A program made the translations under genes and the position numbers. A stretch of DNA of 64,000 nucleotides, from assembly GCF_963860125.1 (NCBI RefSeq), contig NZ_CAWLFA010000001.1:2356001-2420000 (forward strand), written 5' to 3'. The stretch is from Picosynechococcus sp. PCC 7002 (GTDB taxonomy: Bacteria > Cyanobacteriota > Cyanobacteriia > Cyanobacteriales > MRBY01). A model generated the notes under the pieces. It saw only the letters and a list, made by a program, of their open reading frames with translations, had not been told where the DNA came from and made no database searches. Shown in pieces: positions 1 through 9,281 of this stretch. Positions within the stretch are counted from its first letter, which is position 1, and the number at the start of each line of letters is the position of its first letter.

Positions 1-194
1 ATCACCCGACGTTGGAGGAGTTGCACCTCGGTCTGACCCACTGCCGCCTCAATGCCCGTGCTCTCGGTGAGTTCGCTTTCGAGTTCCGTTTCCAGGCGCT
101 GGCCTAACCAGTTTTCCGTTGCTAGCAAAGCTCCACCCCCCACTACACCGAGGGCCAAAATTGAACTCGCAATGATCAGGATGGGTTTTTTCAT
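1..194 (-). CDS. AsmA/DUF748-like membrane-anchored protein, N-terminal part only
   Basis: This is the first ~64 codons of a gene running off the left edge. It starts at the ATG at 192-194, with GGAG about 8 nt upstream on the minus strand. The protein opens with MKKPILII and one hydrophobic segment (residues ~4-25), then a charged amphipathic stretch ending in a segment around TGIEAAVG. An N-terminal anchor followed by a tG-type segment and a beta-strand-like tail resembles AsmA/DUF748/DUF2993-type envelope proteins thought to move lipids between membranes. That assignment is inference from a short fragment; only the secreted or anchored nature is well supported. Confidence 0.55.
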   Translation of the reverse strand, partial: MKKPILIIASSILALGVVGGGALLATENWLGQRLETELESELTESTGIEAAVGQTEVQLLQRRV

Positions 195-252
195 CAAAAT
201 GCTCCGTTATGCCAGACAAACCGAGTGGACGATCCTTTGCCCAAGGGTAACA

Positions 253-2457
253 TCACCAAGATTCTCCAGATTCGAGGGCAGGCCAGTCTCCGTTCGTGGC
301 TGCGGTTGGCAACACCTGACAGTCTTGGCTCACTTTACGGCTTTCTTGCTGGGAGTGGGGGTCAAGGGCGATCGCCTCAAACCTCAACGCCAAAGCACCG
401 GGGGGAATCGAAACCACTTGGCGACAATAGAGCCGTCCTTCGGGGCCTGGGGTAAAGGTCATTAGTTGAAATGGCCCGGCTAAAAGTTCCCGCGTTTGGC
501 GATCCTGGAGCCACAGTTGTCCATGGAGGCGATCGCCCCCGGCGGGTAAACTCAACTCAACGACGGCTAAATCTGCCACCTGGTAGGCCGTTTTATCAAG
601 GTGAAGCTGGGGTTCTGGGACTGGTAATGGTGGTGGATTAGTTTGTGTTTCTGGAGCTAAAGGCATTTCCGGCTCAGGGAATTCAGACGCTGTTTCCGGG
701 GTTGTTTCCGGTACCTCTTCTGGGCTTTGGACTTCAAGTTGCTCATCCCAGAGGCTATCAACAACAATTTCCAAGCGGGGCGATGGTGTCGGTGTTGGGT
801 TCTCTGCTTCTAGGGTTGCTTCAGGGGGGACTGTTGGCGGTTCCGGTTCAGGCATTAACCAGGTGGAATCTTCCCCATCCACGGCCAGGGCATTTAACCG
901 GGTAAAAAACCGTGAATTCCAATCCAAATCCTCTGCCGGAGGCGTTTCTGAGGCTTCGGCAGCAGGGGGATTAGAATTTTGTGCAGCAGTATCTGTGTCT
1001 ATTGCTGGTGCCGCTGTCTGGGGGTCATTAGCTTCTGAGACTTCTAGGGCATGATCCGAGGAGCTTACAGGTGCTTCATCGGTCGGTTCAGTTTGGTCTG
1101 ACGGGGGAACATCAGACACAGTCGCCTTGGGGGTAAAGTTGGGCAATTGCAGACCCGTGGTTGACTTTTGGCTTTTGGCTTTGAGCTTGGGGGGCAGAAT
1201 GGTCGGGGTTTGCTGACTTTGAGGCTGGGGACTAGGGGCCACGGCCTCAGGGGTAGGAAGCTTGAGGGGTTTGGGTGTGGGCGTAGTTGGCGCTGGGGAG
1301 TCTGGTTTTGGGGGCGCGGTTGCTTGGAGTTGACTGGCGATCGCCCCATAATCTGCCATGAGGCTAAAGGTTTGCTGGGCGAGTAATGCCCCTGCCCCTA
1401 TGTGTAAAGTAATTTCGCCGACCAAGAGCAGGGTTGTCAAAGACCCATCGATGGTAATGGTTTGGCTAAAGGCACAGGGAAAATCATCAAGGGCGATCGC
1501 CGCCGTTAAGGTGGTTACCACTGTGGCTGTCTGGGGATCCCGGAGGGTAAACGTTAGGGTGCCAGGCTCAGAAATTGGTTGGCGATCGCCAGCGGCGGGA
1601 TTGGGTTGAATTTCTCCCCGGAGTTCCGGTGCATGAGTTGTGTCCCAAGGATAAACGGTCTGCGCCAGAACGATCTGATAGGGGAGTGGGGCCGGAGGAA
1701 TATCCAAAGTGGGCGGCGCAGGTGGTGCAGCGGCAATTTGAGCTTGGGCCACTTGATCCATTTCTGCCCAAATCGGCTCTAATTCTTCCCTGAGCAGCTC
1801 ATCCAATGCCGTGAGGGAATCTTCTAGCAGGGCGGTGGCGTGTTCCTCTTCGTCTGGTTCTGGAGATGCTGGGGGTGTGGATGTTTCTGATGTTTCTAAC
1901 AGAGTGGGAGCCTCATCTACTCCGGCTAATTCTTCTAACGTTTCATGGTTTGCTGCACTTTGGTCAGCGTCGGCCAAAGAATTCATCACGGGTGTTGCTG
2001 CTGTTTCCTCCCGTGGAGGGGGAATATCGTCGCTTGTTTTTTGGGTAGGCTGATCTGCTGTTTTTGGGTGACTGTCTGCCAAGGAAAACGTTGTTTCAAA
2101 GGAAAAGACATTGGGGTTTGGGGGCAGCGGCAACGGCTTAAATGTTGGCTGGGTGACCTGGAGCATGAGACGTTTTTCCCAAGGGTTAGTCACCTCAAGG
2201 CTCCGGCAGATGATCACCCACTTTCCAGCACCGAGGTGTTGCAGGGGCATGATCGCAAATAAGCCCTGGTCGGTGGTGACATCTGTGCGCTGCGATCTTT
2301 GCCCTTGGGGGAAGCAAATCTCACAGTGAATTTCTACTTGGGCGTCGCCCCGGGCAGCTAGACGATACTCCCCAGGCGCTAAGCTCAGGGTCTCGGTCTG
2401 GAGGATGTCCCAATTGCGATCGCCTTTTTTTTGTAGCAGAAATTGCCAGTGCACCAT
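253..2457 (-). CDS. large proline/acid-rich protein of unknown function
   Basis: The 734-aa protein is read from an ATG at 2455-2457 preceded by AGAGGAGG. The frame stays open further upstream, but that would run back through the end of hisS, so the internal start is preferred. The N-terminal ~110 residues (MVHWQFLLQKKGDRNWD...) and three later blocks look like compact beta-sandwich domains. They are separated by long Pro/Glu/Thr/Ser-rich linkers (roughly residues 125-235, 385-520 and 540-640). The last block, opening LHLDKTAYQVADLAVVEL, resembles an Ig-like or macroglobulin-like strand pattern. No signal peptide is seen. It lies 19 nt behind hisS and is probably cotranscribed with it. No function can be assigned. 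Confidence 0.8.
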   Translation of the reverse strand: MVHWQFLLQKKGDRNWDILQTETLSLAPGEYRLAARGDAQVEIHCEICFPQGQRSQRTDVTTDQGLFAIMPLQHLGAGKWVIICRSLEVTNPWEKRLMLQVTQPTFKPLPLPPNPNVFSFETTFSLADSHPKTADQPTQKTSDDIPPPREETAATPVMNSLADADQSAANHETLEELAGVDEAPTLLETSETSTPPASPEPDEEEHATALLEDSLTALDELLREELEPIWAEMDQVAQAQIAAAPPAPPTLDIPPAPLPYQIVLAQTVYPWDTTHAPELRGEIQPNPAAGDRQPISEPGTLTFTLRDPQTATVVTTLTAAIALDDFPCAFSQTITIDGSLTTLLLVGEITLHIGAGALLAQQTFSLMADYGAIASQLQATAPPKPDSPAPTTPTPKPLKLPTPEAVAPSPQPQSQQTPTILPPKLKAKSQKSTTGLQLPNFTPKATVSDVPPSDQTEPTDEAPVSSSDHALEVSEANDPQTAAPAIDTDTAAQNSNPPAAEASETPPAEDLDWNSRFFTRLNALAVDGEDSTWLMPEPEPPTVPPEATLEAENPTPTPSPRLEIVVDSLWDEQLEVQSPEEVPETTPETASEFPEPEMPLAPETQTNPPPLPVPEPQLHLDKTAYQVADLAVVELSLPAGGDRLHGQLWLQDRQTRELLAGPFQLMTFTPGPEGRLYCRQVVSIPPGALALRFEAIALDPHSQQESRKVSQDCQVLPTAATNGDWPALESGESW

Positions 2458-2476
2458 CGACGCCTCCTCTGGGGTT

Positions 2477-3757
2477 CTAATGTTTTGCCTGCTGCATTTT
2501 TTGACGCCATGACTCAAGATTTCCCAGCAGATCCGCTTGGGCCAGGGTTTCTTGGGCCTTGGTCTGGAGCCACTTGAGTTGTACCTGCTGGTTGACGGCT
2601 TCTTCATCGCCGAGCACCAAACAGGCGATCGCCCCACTGCGGTCAGCCCGTTTAAATTGCTTCCCAAAGGCACTGCCACTGAGATCAAGCTCCACTGAGA
2701 ACCCCGCAAAACGCAACTTATGGGCCAAAATCACAGCGGCGGCCTCGGCCTGTTCTCCTTTGGAAACGAGGTAAAAATCTAGTTGGGGGCCGGAGGCTTC
2801 TCCCAATTGTTGTAACAGGATCACCAAACGCTCCAAACCAATGGCCCAACCCACTGCTGGTGTTTCGGGGCCACCCAATTCTGCCACGAGGCCGTCGTAA
2901 CGTCCGCCCCCACAGACCGTTGCCTGGGCACCGAGGTCGCTGGATTGGATTTCAAAGGCGGTGTGGGTGTAGTAGTCTAGGCCCCTCACGAGGCAAGGGT
3001 TTAACACATAATCAATGCCCAGGGCCGTGAGGGAGCTTTGTACTTGGTCGAAATGTTTTTTTGAGTCATCCCCCAGATAATCCAGGATACTGGGGGCATT
3101 TTGGGCAATTTCTTGGGTTTTTTGATCTTTGCTATCCAAGATGCGCAGGGGATTGCGCTCGAGCCGCTCCTGGGAATCTGCGTCTAAATCCGCCTTAAAA
3201 GGGGTTAGATAGTCTACTAAAGCTTCACGATACCGTTGGCGATCGCCGCCATTCCCCACCGAGTTTAATTGCAGGCTGAGATTTTTCAGGCCGAGTTTCT
3301 GCAAAATTTCCGTGGCGATCGCCATCACTTCCACATCGGCGCGGGGATCCGCACTGCCAAGCACCTCGACCCCCACCTGGTGAAATTGCCGTTGACGGCC
3401 CGCTTGGGGTCTTTCATAGCGAAACATTGGCCCTGTGTACCACAGCCGCTGCACACCACCTTGGGCAAACAATTTCCGCTCAATATAGGCCCGGACTGCC
3501 CCTGCTGTCCCTTCAGGCCGGAGGGTAATCGGGCGATCGCCCCGGTCTGTGAAAGAATACATTTCCTTACTGACCACGTCCGTCGCCTCACCGATCCCCC
3601 GCTCAAACAGGCTGGTCTGCTCAAAAATGGGCGTGCGGATCTCCTGGTACATCGCCCGGCCGAGGCAATCGCGCACCACCGCCTCTACCTGCTGCCAGTA
3701 GGCGATCTCCGGCGCAAAAATATCCTTTGTTCCTCGTAAAGCTTGAATTGTTGCCAT
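2477..3757 (-). CDS. hisS: histidine--tRNA ligase
   Basis: The 426-aa class II aminoacyl-tRNA synthetase charges tRNA-His with histidine in the cytoplasm. It opens with the family start MATIQALRGTKDIFAPE. Motif 2 is seen as FRYERPQAGRQRQFHQVG. The histidine-specific signatures GLDYYTHTAFEI and GGGRYDGL are present, as is motif 3 in GWAIGLERL. The C-terminal ~90 residues form the anticodon-binding domain. The length is normal for bacterial HisRS. It sits between a coiled-coil membrane protein upstream and the large proline-rich protein downstream, all on the minus strand with gaps of 29 and 19 nt, so an operon is likely. Confidence 0.97.
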   Translation of the reverse strand: MATIQALRGTKDIFAPEIAYWQQVEAVVRDCLGRAMYQEIRTPIFEQTSLFERGIGEATDVVSKEMYSFTDRGDRPITLRPEGTAGAVRAYIERKLFAQGGVQRLWYTGPMFRYERPQAGRQRQFHQVGVEVLGSADPRADVEVMAIATEILQKLGLKNLSLQLNSVGNGGDRQRYREALVDYLTPFKADLDADSQERLERNPLRILDSKDQKTQEIAQNAPSILDYLGDDSKKHFDQVQSSLTALGIDYVLNPCLVRGLDYYTHTAFEIQSSDLGAQATVCGGGRYDGLVAELGGPETPAVGWAIGLERLVILLQQLGEASGPQLDFYLVSKGEQAEAAAVILAHKLRFAGFSVELDLSGSAFGKQFKRADRSGAIACLVLGDEEAVNQQVQLKWLQTKAQETLAQADLLGNLESWRQKMQQAKH

Positions 3758-3786
3758 TATGTCTAGAAAAAAGTACCAATCCCAGC

Positions 3787-4311
3787 TTATCGGGATGGGG
3801 CGTTGTTATTGTTCAGCAGAGGTAAAACTACCATGTATCCTGCCCCAAATGCTGTCAAAATCATGGCGATCGCCGCTACCAAGAGCACCCAAGCACTCAC
3901 CCCAGCATCAAAATCCGTCCCACTCTCAAACTGCTCCGGGGGAACCGTCGTAAACTGCCGTACAGGTTCTGGTGTCGGTAGAGCCGCGATCACATTATTC
4001 GCAGTTGGCTTTCCCTGTGGGGGACGGTGGTGGGGCGTAACCGGTGGCAGTGGCTCAATGCCAAAATCATGGCGGTTGACCATTTCCTTGAGGCGCTCTG
4101 TAGATTGCACCACCTGATGCACCTGGTTATATAGCTTCCGGTTGTGCACCCGCAACTGTTGATTTTCCTGCTGGAGGGCTGTCATCTCTGCTTGGGTGGC
4201 CCGGAGTTTCTCGGCCAGTTGTTGATAAACAGAAATGGGTACCGAAGCACCACTCTGGGGTAGAGGCGTAACGTTATCGAAGCTCGGAGAACTAGAAGGA
4301 TTGGCAATCAT
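3787..4311 (-). CDS. coiled-coil protein with a C-terminal membrane anchor
   Basis: The 174-aa protein has an N-terminal low-complexity stretch. A coiled coil follows (residues ~28-75, rich in Gln/Glu/Leu heptads such as ALQQENQQLRVHNRKL). Next is a Pro-rich linker with PLPPVTPHHRPPQGK, and then one strongly hydrophobic helix near the C-terminus (~141-164) with a short Asn-rich tail. This fits a tail-anchored membrane protein with a cytoplasmic coiled coil. It is 29 nt upstream of hisS in the same direction. I do not recognise the family. The function is unknown. Confidence 0.8.
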   Translation of the reverse strand: MIANPSSSPSFDNVTPLPQSGASVPISVYQQLAEKLRATQAEMTALQQENQQLRVHNRKLYNQVHQVVQSTERLKEMVNRHDFGIEPLPPVTPHHRPPQGKPTANNVIAALPTPEPVRQFTTVPPEQFESGTDFDAGVSAWVLLVAAIAMILTAFGAGYMVVLPLLNNNNAPSR

Positions 4312-4396
4312 GGTCAGCTCACACCAAAAAGAGCAAATATCCTTACATTATGATCGAATTCCAGGATTGTCATCTGTCGTGGGGAGCCAATCTACC

Positions 4397-5563
4397 TCAG
4401 GGGCCGTAGGTTTCCGACAGGGGACGGGCGTAGGGTTGTAAGGTACCTTGGTTTACCGTCAAAATTTGCGAATGCTTTAGCCAGTCTGCCCCAAAGGAAT
4501 TGAGGTGAGTGGTTGTAATCAGGGTTTGGAAACGGGTTTGAATCGTGTCTAGCAGTTGATTTTGGCGGGAGGGATCAAGCTCAGCCAGGACATCATCTAA
4601 AAGCAACAGGGGCGGTTCACCAATGATTGTTTCAATGAGTTGCAGTTCGGCGAGTTTGAGCGCTAAAACCAAGGTGCGTTGCTGCCCCTGGGAGCCATAG
4701 AAGCGGGCGGGGGTGCCGTTAATGGAAAATTCGATTTCGTCCCGGTGGGGGCCAACCATGCTGCTGCCCTGGTGTTGTTCTGCTTGGCGGCGTTGTTCTA
4801 TTTTGTCGAGGCAGGCCTGTTGCACATGGTGGGGGTCATCCTGTTGCCAGGGAATATTGGGACAATAGGTGATTTCTAAGGTTTCGGTTTGGCTACTGAT
4901 ATCACGGTGCCAAGCTTGGGCCAGGGGCATCAGTCTGAGTAGCCCCCGCGATCGCCTTCTGGTGACCCGCGAACCTGTGGCTGCTAACTGGAGATCCCAG
5001 AGGGTCAACTGTTGGGTCAAATCAGTGGGGATCGCCGCTTGGTTCCGGTGGAGTTTTTTGGCCGTCCTTAGGAGGGCATTGCGTTGCTTCAGCACCTGTT
5101 GATACTCCTGCAAAATCCGGGCATAGACAGGTTCTAACTGGATCAAAAGATTATCAATCCATTGGCGACGACAGTCAGGCCCACCCCGCACAAGGTCTAA
5201 ATCAAGGCAGGAAAATTCCACGGCATTGAGGGTACCGAGGCCATCGAGTTGGCGACGGAGGATTTCGCCATTGAGCTTGAGGGTGCGCCCCCCCTGGTTG
5301 CGGAGCAAAAGATCAAAGTCAACAGTGCCATAGCCACGCTGAATTTGGGCTTGGATGCGGGCGGTGGCTTCCCCTTGTTTCACTAGGTCGGCGTCCCGGC
5401 TGGTGCGGTGGGTTTTGAGGCTGGCGAGCAGTTCGACGGCTTCGAGGAGGTTTGATTTTCCCTGGGCGTTGTTGCCGATCAAGATGGTTTTTTGGGCCGA
5501 AAAATCAACATGCTGATGCTGGTAGTTGCGAAAATTACGGAGGTGCAAGGTTTGCAAATACAT
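4397..5563 (-). CDS. recF: DNA replication and repair protein RecF
   Basis: The 388-aa SMC-like ATPase recognises gapped DNA at stalled forks and helps RecOR load RecA. The start at ATG 5561-5563 gives the family N-terminus MYLQTLHLRNFRNYQ; a TTG at 5581 would add six residues and is less likely. The Walker A motif GNNAQGKSN is at residues 30-38. A signature-like stretch lies at GPHRDEIEF, and Walker B is LLLLDDVLAELD near the C-terminus. It is separated from the hypothetical gene downstream by 85 nt and is not next to dnaA or dnaN, as is usual in cyanobacteria. Confidence 0.95.
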   Translation of the reverse strand: MYLQTLHLRNFRNYQHQHVDFSAQKTILIGNNAQGKSNLLEAVELLASLKTHRTSRDADLVKQGEATARIQAQIQRGYGTVDFDLLLRNQGGRTLKLNGEILRRQLDGLGTLNAVEFSCLDLDLVRGGPDCRRQWIDNLLIQLEPVYARILQEYQQVLKQRNALLRTAKKLHRNQAAIPTDLTQQLTLWDLQLAATGSRVTRRRSRGLLRLMPLAQAWHRDISSQTETLEITYCPNIPWQQDDPHHVQQACLDKIEQRRQAEQHQGSSMVGPHRDEIEFSINGTPARFYGSQGQQRTLVLALKLAELQLIETIIGEPPLLLLDDVLAELDPSRQNQLLDTIQTRFQTLITTTHLNSFGADWLKHSQILTVNQGTLQPYARPLSETYGP

Positions 5564-5673
5564 TCTTTTTCTGTCGCCCAAGTCCCGAAACAGAACCCTG
5601 ATTTTAGCGTGTTATGCCTAGGTTAAGGCAGTGGCGATCGCCTGGGGAATCGCAAACCAAAAATTGAGCCTGA

Positions 5674-6279
5674 TTAATCACAGAAGCGGTAATTAATGTG
5701 ACCACCGGCTTCGGCCATGACAGATGTCCAGGCGTAATCCTGCTGAAAGGGAATATAAAGCCAAGTTCGTCCGGTGGCATCTTCACTGAGATAGGCGGGC
5801 GATCCTGTCACCATAATCTGACTGCCGTTGCTGAGAAAGCCTACAACTGGCGCTGAGACAGTGGGTTCCTGCCTAACATTAAGACCCGTCCCCAAATCAC
5901 TCTGAACGATCAAACAACCGCGAGAGGGTTGATCATTTAAGGTGGCTGTACTGGTGTGCTGGGCAACGACTTGATCATTGACGAGGCAGCGATATTGCAC
6001 CTGACCTGTGCCAATAGCCTTGACTAAACTATTTAAGCGATATTCAAAAACGGGTTCTTGCCCTGCTGCTGTAGCGGCTTGGGTGCAGGTATATTCATAG
6101 TCCATGTAGCCCCCCAGTTCCAGATTAGAAAACCCCGCACTAAACGACCAGTTGTCGTCTTCTGTTTCGTTGGGTCGCCAGGGTTCCCAACCGGGTTCCG
6201 GGTTGGCGATCGCCCCTGGGGTCGCACCCAGCCAACACCCGATCGCCAAACAAAATAGGTAAGGTTTGACTCGCACCAT
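5674..6279 (-). CDS. secreted SH3b-domain protein
   Basis: The 201-aa protein starts at the ATG at 6277-6279, with GGAAGGAAG just upstream. The longer open frame to 6459 is rejected because it lacks a ribosome site and overlaps the gene behind it. A signal peptide (residues 1-~26, ending GAIANP) precedes an all-beta region with Cys residues. A bacterial SH3 domain follows at ~120-195, with the pattern GLNVRQEPTVSAPVVGFL and WLYIPFQQDYAWTSV. Such domains often bind cell-wall peptides. It is probably periplasmic. The role in this organism is unknown. Confidence 0.85.
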   Translation of the reverse strand: MVRVKPYLFCLAIGCWLGATPGAIANPEPGWEPWRPNETEDDNWSFSAGFSNLELGGYMDYEYTCTQAATAAGQEPVFEYRLNSLVKAIGTGQVQYRCLVNDQVVAQHTSTATLNDQPSRGCLIVQSDLGTGLNVRQEPTVSAPVVGFLSNGSQIMVTGSPAYLSEDATGRTWLYIPFQQDYAWTSVMAEAGGHINYRFCD

Positions 6280-6371
6280 GTTTTTTCTTCCTTCCCTTGC
6301 AGATGACTTTGTTTCCACATTAGAAGGAAATCTCAGATCTGAAGCCCAGAACCGCAGATAATGTCCGGAGC

Positions 6372-6914
6372 TTAGGACAAAGTCAGGGCAGTGGCGATCG
6401 CCCAACCATCCACGAGGCACAGCAGCACCGTAAACCCCAGCAAAATCATGTACATCCACGGTTGAGACAGGGGCCGCACATCGCTGGTATCAATATTGGT
6501 TTGTGCTTCAATCAAGCCCACCATCTTCGCAAAACCTGCCACCCGCATCGGTAACAAATAGGCGCGATCGCGTTCTGGGGTGACGAAATAATAAACCAAG
6601 CCCCCTTGACCCGTGGTGCGCATTTTCAGTTGGTCGATTTTTTCCCAGGGCAATGACCAGCCCTTACGGGTCAGCCAGCGGAACCAAGTCGGATAGGTGA
6701 CGGTAATTCCGGTTTCATCCAGACAGACTTTTTCACTGAGGGCACCGTAAAGAAAAATCGCCCCCAACCCCAAACCAACCCAGAGAAGTGCTGGCGAAAC
6801 AGGGGCTTGGGTGACGTCCGCTAAAAACGGAATCGGGACTGTGAGTGAAACATAGAGACTCAACAGGGTAATGCGGATGAGGGGTGAAAGATTAAAAGTG
6901 GTCGCCATCGTCAT
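6372..6914 (-). CDS. conserved membrane protein with PH-like central domain
   Basis: The 180-aa protein (start MTMATTFNLSP at 6914; a start two codons later is also possible) has two hydrophobic helices near the N-terminus (~15-60). A soluble middle follows, with a strand-rich pattern around ITVTYPTWFRWLTRKGWSLPWEKI and LVYYFVTPERDRAYLLP. A final helix closes the protein (~145-175). The arrangement resembles YdbS/PH-like membrane proteins and is commonly seen in cyanobacterial hypothetical proteins, but I do not know a function. It follows the alpha/beta hydrolase on the same strand with a gap of about 20 nt, so the two may be cotranscribed. Confidence 0.75.
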   Translation of the reverse strand: MTMATTFNLSPLIRITLLSLYVSLTVPIPFLADVTQAPVSPALLWVGLGLGAIFLYGALSEKVCLDETGITVTYPTWFRWLTRKGWSLPWEKIDQLKMRTTGQGGLVYYFVTPERDRAYLLPMRVAGFAKMVGLIEAQTNIDTSDVRPLSQPWMYMILLGFTVLLCLVDGWAIATALTLS

Positions 6915-6936
6915 TGCACCAAAATTGCTTGATTTC

Positions 6937-7821
6937 CTAAAACGTTTGGTTGAGCCAATCACGAATTAAAGGATTGACCAGTTCCGGTGTGTCGTCATGG
7001 GGGCAATGGCCGGACTCCAGGTAATGTTCCACGAGGCTAGGACAGTGTTGTTTAAACTTTGCGCCCCGCTCCCGCGCCCGAATCCAGGGATCTTTTTCGC
7101 CCCAAATCATCAATAACGGTCGATCTAGTGCTTCCAGGAGATGATCGACTTTGGCTCCTTCTGGGGTGTTAAAAACCGCCGCGAAAACCTTGGCTGCCCC
7201 TGGATCATTAGAAGGGCGCTGAATTTCGTCGATCAAACGTTCGGTCACCGCCCCTTGGTTGACGTAAACCTTTTGCAGGGTTTTACGGATGGTGGCGCGC
7301 CGTTTGGTGTATTGGAAAATAAGCTGGGTCGAAAGGGGACTAAACAGAACTTTGCGGAGGGCTTTTTTCCAGGGTGAAGGTTGGGCCTTAACTTGGTCGC
7401 TAAAAGGGCCAGCACTATTGAGGAGAATTAACCCCTTGGCCACCTCTGGACATTGGGCTGCTGCACAAAGGGACGCATAACCCCCCAGGGAATTCCCGGC
7501 TAACACCACGGGTTCACCAATGACTTCATTGATAAAATCCCGCAGTTGATCCCGCCACAGAGCGCCGCTGTAAACAACGGGAGCCTTTGGCGATCGCCCG
7601 AAGCCGAGCAAATCAATCGCCCACACCGAAAAATCCTCTTGCAGTACCGTAATGTTTTTGCGCCAGTGATCTGTCGAAGCCCCAAAGCCATGGACGAGGA
7701 GCAAGGGCGGTTTGCCTTGGCTGGTGCCGGCCTGGACATAGTGGATGTCGTAACCCCGCCATCGCCAAAACTGACTGGGGGGATTTTCAGCGAGAACATG
7801 GGGGGAAACGGTCGCACTCAT
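6937..7821 (-). CDS. alpha/beta-fold hydrolase
   Basis: The 294-aa protein is a single-domain hydrolase. The oxyanion-hole motif HGFGAS (~44-49) and the nucleophile elbow GNSLGG (Ser111) are visible. The acid is likely Asp in WGEKDPW (~242) and the base His in SGHCPHDD (~272). The general fold covers esterases, haloalkane dehalogenase-like and pheophytinase-like enzymes. The YGFGRSPKAP-type segment and the ESGHCPHDDTPELV ending are typical of the cyanobacterial/chloroplast branch of unknown substrate. No signal peptide is present, so it is cytoplasmic. The substrate cannot be told from sequence. Confidence 0.88.
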   Translation of the reverse strand: MSATVSPHVLAENPPSQFWRWRGYDIHYVQAGTSQGKPPLLLVHGFGASTDHWRKNITVLQEDFSVWAIDLLGFGRSPKAPVVYSGALWRDQLRDFINEVIGEPVVLAGNSLGGYASLCAAAQCPEVAKGLILLNSAGPFSDQVKAQPSPWKKALRKVLFSPLSTQLIFQYTKRRATIRKTLQKVYVNQGAVTERLIDEIQRPSNDPGAAKVFAAVFNTPEGAKVDHLLEALDRPLLMIWGEKDPWIRARERGAKFKQHCPSLVEHYLESGHCPHDDTPELVNPLIRDWLNQTF

Positions 7822-8047
7822 CGGAGATTTTTGTGTAAATAAATGTTAACTACTGCCATTGTATCGTTTTCTTCCGGGGGGTTCTGGGGCGATCGCCGGG
7901 TGAGGTTCCCGTAAAATTTGTGCTATAACCTAAGCGACGGTTTTTGATTGTGACATTGTTTACTGCGGCAAAAACTCAACAGTTGCCGAGACAGTAAAAG
8001 TTCATCTTTTCCCTTGAATCCAATATTGCCTAGGAGGTTTCTTCATC

Positions 8048-8335
8048 ATGTCTACCGGTGTGATCGAACAACGTTCCACTTCGACCATCCGTAAACCAGC
8101 CCCCCGCTACCGGGTACTGCTCCATAACGACGACTTTAACTCCATGGAACATGTGGTACAGACCTTGATGCAAACGGTGGCCGGTCTGACCCAACCCCAG
8201 GCGGTCAGTATCATGATGGAAGCCCACACCAACGGCATTGCCCTGGTGATCACCTGTGTGCAGGAGCACGCGGAATTTTATTGTGAAACCCTGAAAATGC
8301 ACGGCCTCACCAGCACCATCGAGCCGGACGAGTAG
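8048..8335 (+). CDS. clpS: ATP-dependent Clp protease adaptor ClpS
   Basis: The 95-aa adaptor delivers N-degron substrates to the ClpC/ClpP protease. The core has the family pattern YRVLLHNDDFNSMEHVV, which forms the substrate pocket (the Asn-Asp-Asp), followed by a helix-rich half with EAHTNGIALV and CVQEHAEFYCETL. A strong ribosome site TAGGAGG lies about 12 nt before the ATG. The gene is monocistronic in appearance: 226 nt of non-coding DNA precede it, and a membrane protease gene follows after 91 nt. Confidence 0.95.
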   Translation: MSTGVIEQRSTSTIRKPAPRYRVLLHNDDFNSMEHVVQTLMQTVAGLTQPQAVSIMMEAHTNGIALVITCVQEHAEFYCETLKMHGLTSTIEPDE

Positions 8336-8426
8336 AGATATTTTGCTTTTTTGATCAAGGCGATCGCCAGATTGCGGCCCAGAAACAGATTAAATAGAAG
8401 GTGGCAAACCTCAACGACTTTTTCCC

Positions 8427-9281
8427 TTGAAACGATTTTGGCATCTCTGTAAAACCACCCCAGCACCCCTGCGGCTGGGACTTTTTTTCTTGAGTTTGGG
8501 GATCATCTGGCTTCCCCTCGCGGCCCCGTTGTACCTGATTTTTCGCGCCGACGAGAATCTAACCACCATCCTGACCATGGGACTGCTGTTCCTTGAGTTT
8601 CTGGTCTATCTTCCCTTCTGGGTGAAACAAGTCCACGGGGAAACGCAACCCTTCCGGCGCTATGGTTTGGTGTGGCAGCGGGCGAATGGCGTGGATTTGG
8701 TTACAGGTTTGGCCTACGGTCTGGGGTTTACCTGGGCACTGCTGATTTTTGAAGATGTGCTGGGTTTTATCGAGATTATTCCCCCCACAACGGCCTTGAT
8801 TCGCATTGTGATCGAAGGAGCCTTGAGCGGTCTGGGAGTGGCCCTCGCAGAAGAATTGGTCTTTCGGGGCTGGGTTTATGACGAGCTAGAGCGGGACTAT
8901 GGCTCAAAAATAGTGCTTTGGGGCAGTGCGATTGCCTTTGCGATTTTGCACTTCTTGAAACCCCTCCCGGAGATGATCCGAACGCTTCCGGTATTTCCCG
9001 GTCTGGTTTTGTTGGGATTAACTCTGGTCTGGGCGAAGCGATCGCGGTTCGGTCGCCTCGGCAAACCTATCGGTCTCCATGGGGGCTTAGTTTGGGGCTA
9101 TTACATTTTTAATGTGGGCGGCTTAATTCAATCCAAAGAAGGTGTTTCCCCTTGGCTCACAGGGGTCGATGGGAATCCCCTCGGTGGTCTCTGGGGCATT
9201 CTCTTCCTTGCCGTTCTCGCCTGGATCATGGCCCGTGCCGCCCAAAAATCCCAAAAACCCTCTCCCCTAGAGGGGAGCTAG
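8427..9281 (+). CDS. CPBP-family intramembrane metalloprotease
   Basis: The 284-aa protein has about eight hydrophobic helices. The conserved CPBP (Abi/CAAX-type) motifs are visible: EELVFRGW (EExxxR), FAILHF (FxxxH) and HGGLVWGYYIFN (HxxxN). These place a metal-dependent protease site inside the membrane. The start is a TTG at 8427, because no in-frame ATG or GTG precedes it before a stop; no convincing ribosome site is visible, so the start is uncertain. Family members process prenylated proteins or act in bacteriocin immunity. The substrate here is unknown. Confidence 0.85.
   Translation: MKRFWHLCKTTPAPLRLGLFFLSLGIIWLPLAAPLYLIFRADENLTTILTMGLLFLEFLVYLPFWVKQVHGETQPFRRYGLVWQRANGVDLVTGLAYGLGFTWALLIFEDVLGFIEIIPPTTALIRIVIEGALSGLGVALAEELVFRGWVYDELERDYGSKIVLWGSAIAFAILHFLKPLPEMIRTLPVFPGLVLLGLTLVWAKRSRFGRLGKPIGLHGGLVWGYYIFNVGGLIQSKEGVSPWLTGVDGNPLGGLWGILFLAVLAWIMARAAQKSQKPSPLEGS

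Noticed and set aside
2458..2709. Upstream extension of the large protein into hisS
   Set aside because: The added residues are unlike the rest, overlap the hisS end, and a strong ribosome site precedes the internal ATG at 2457.
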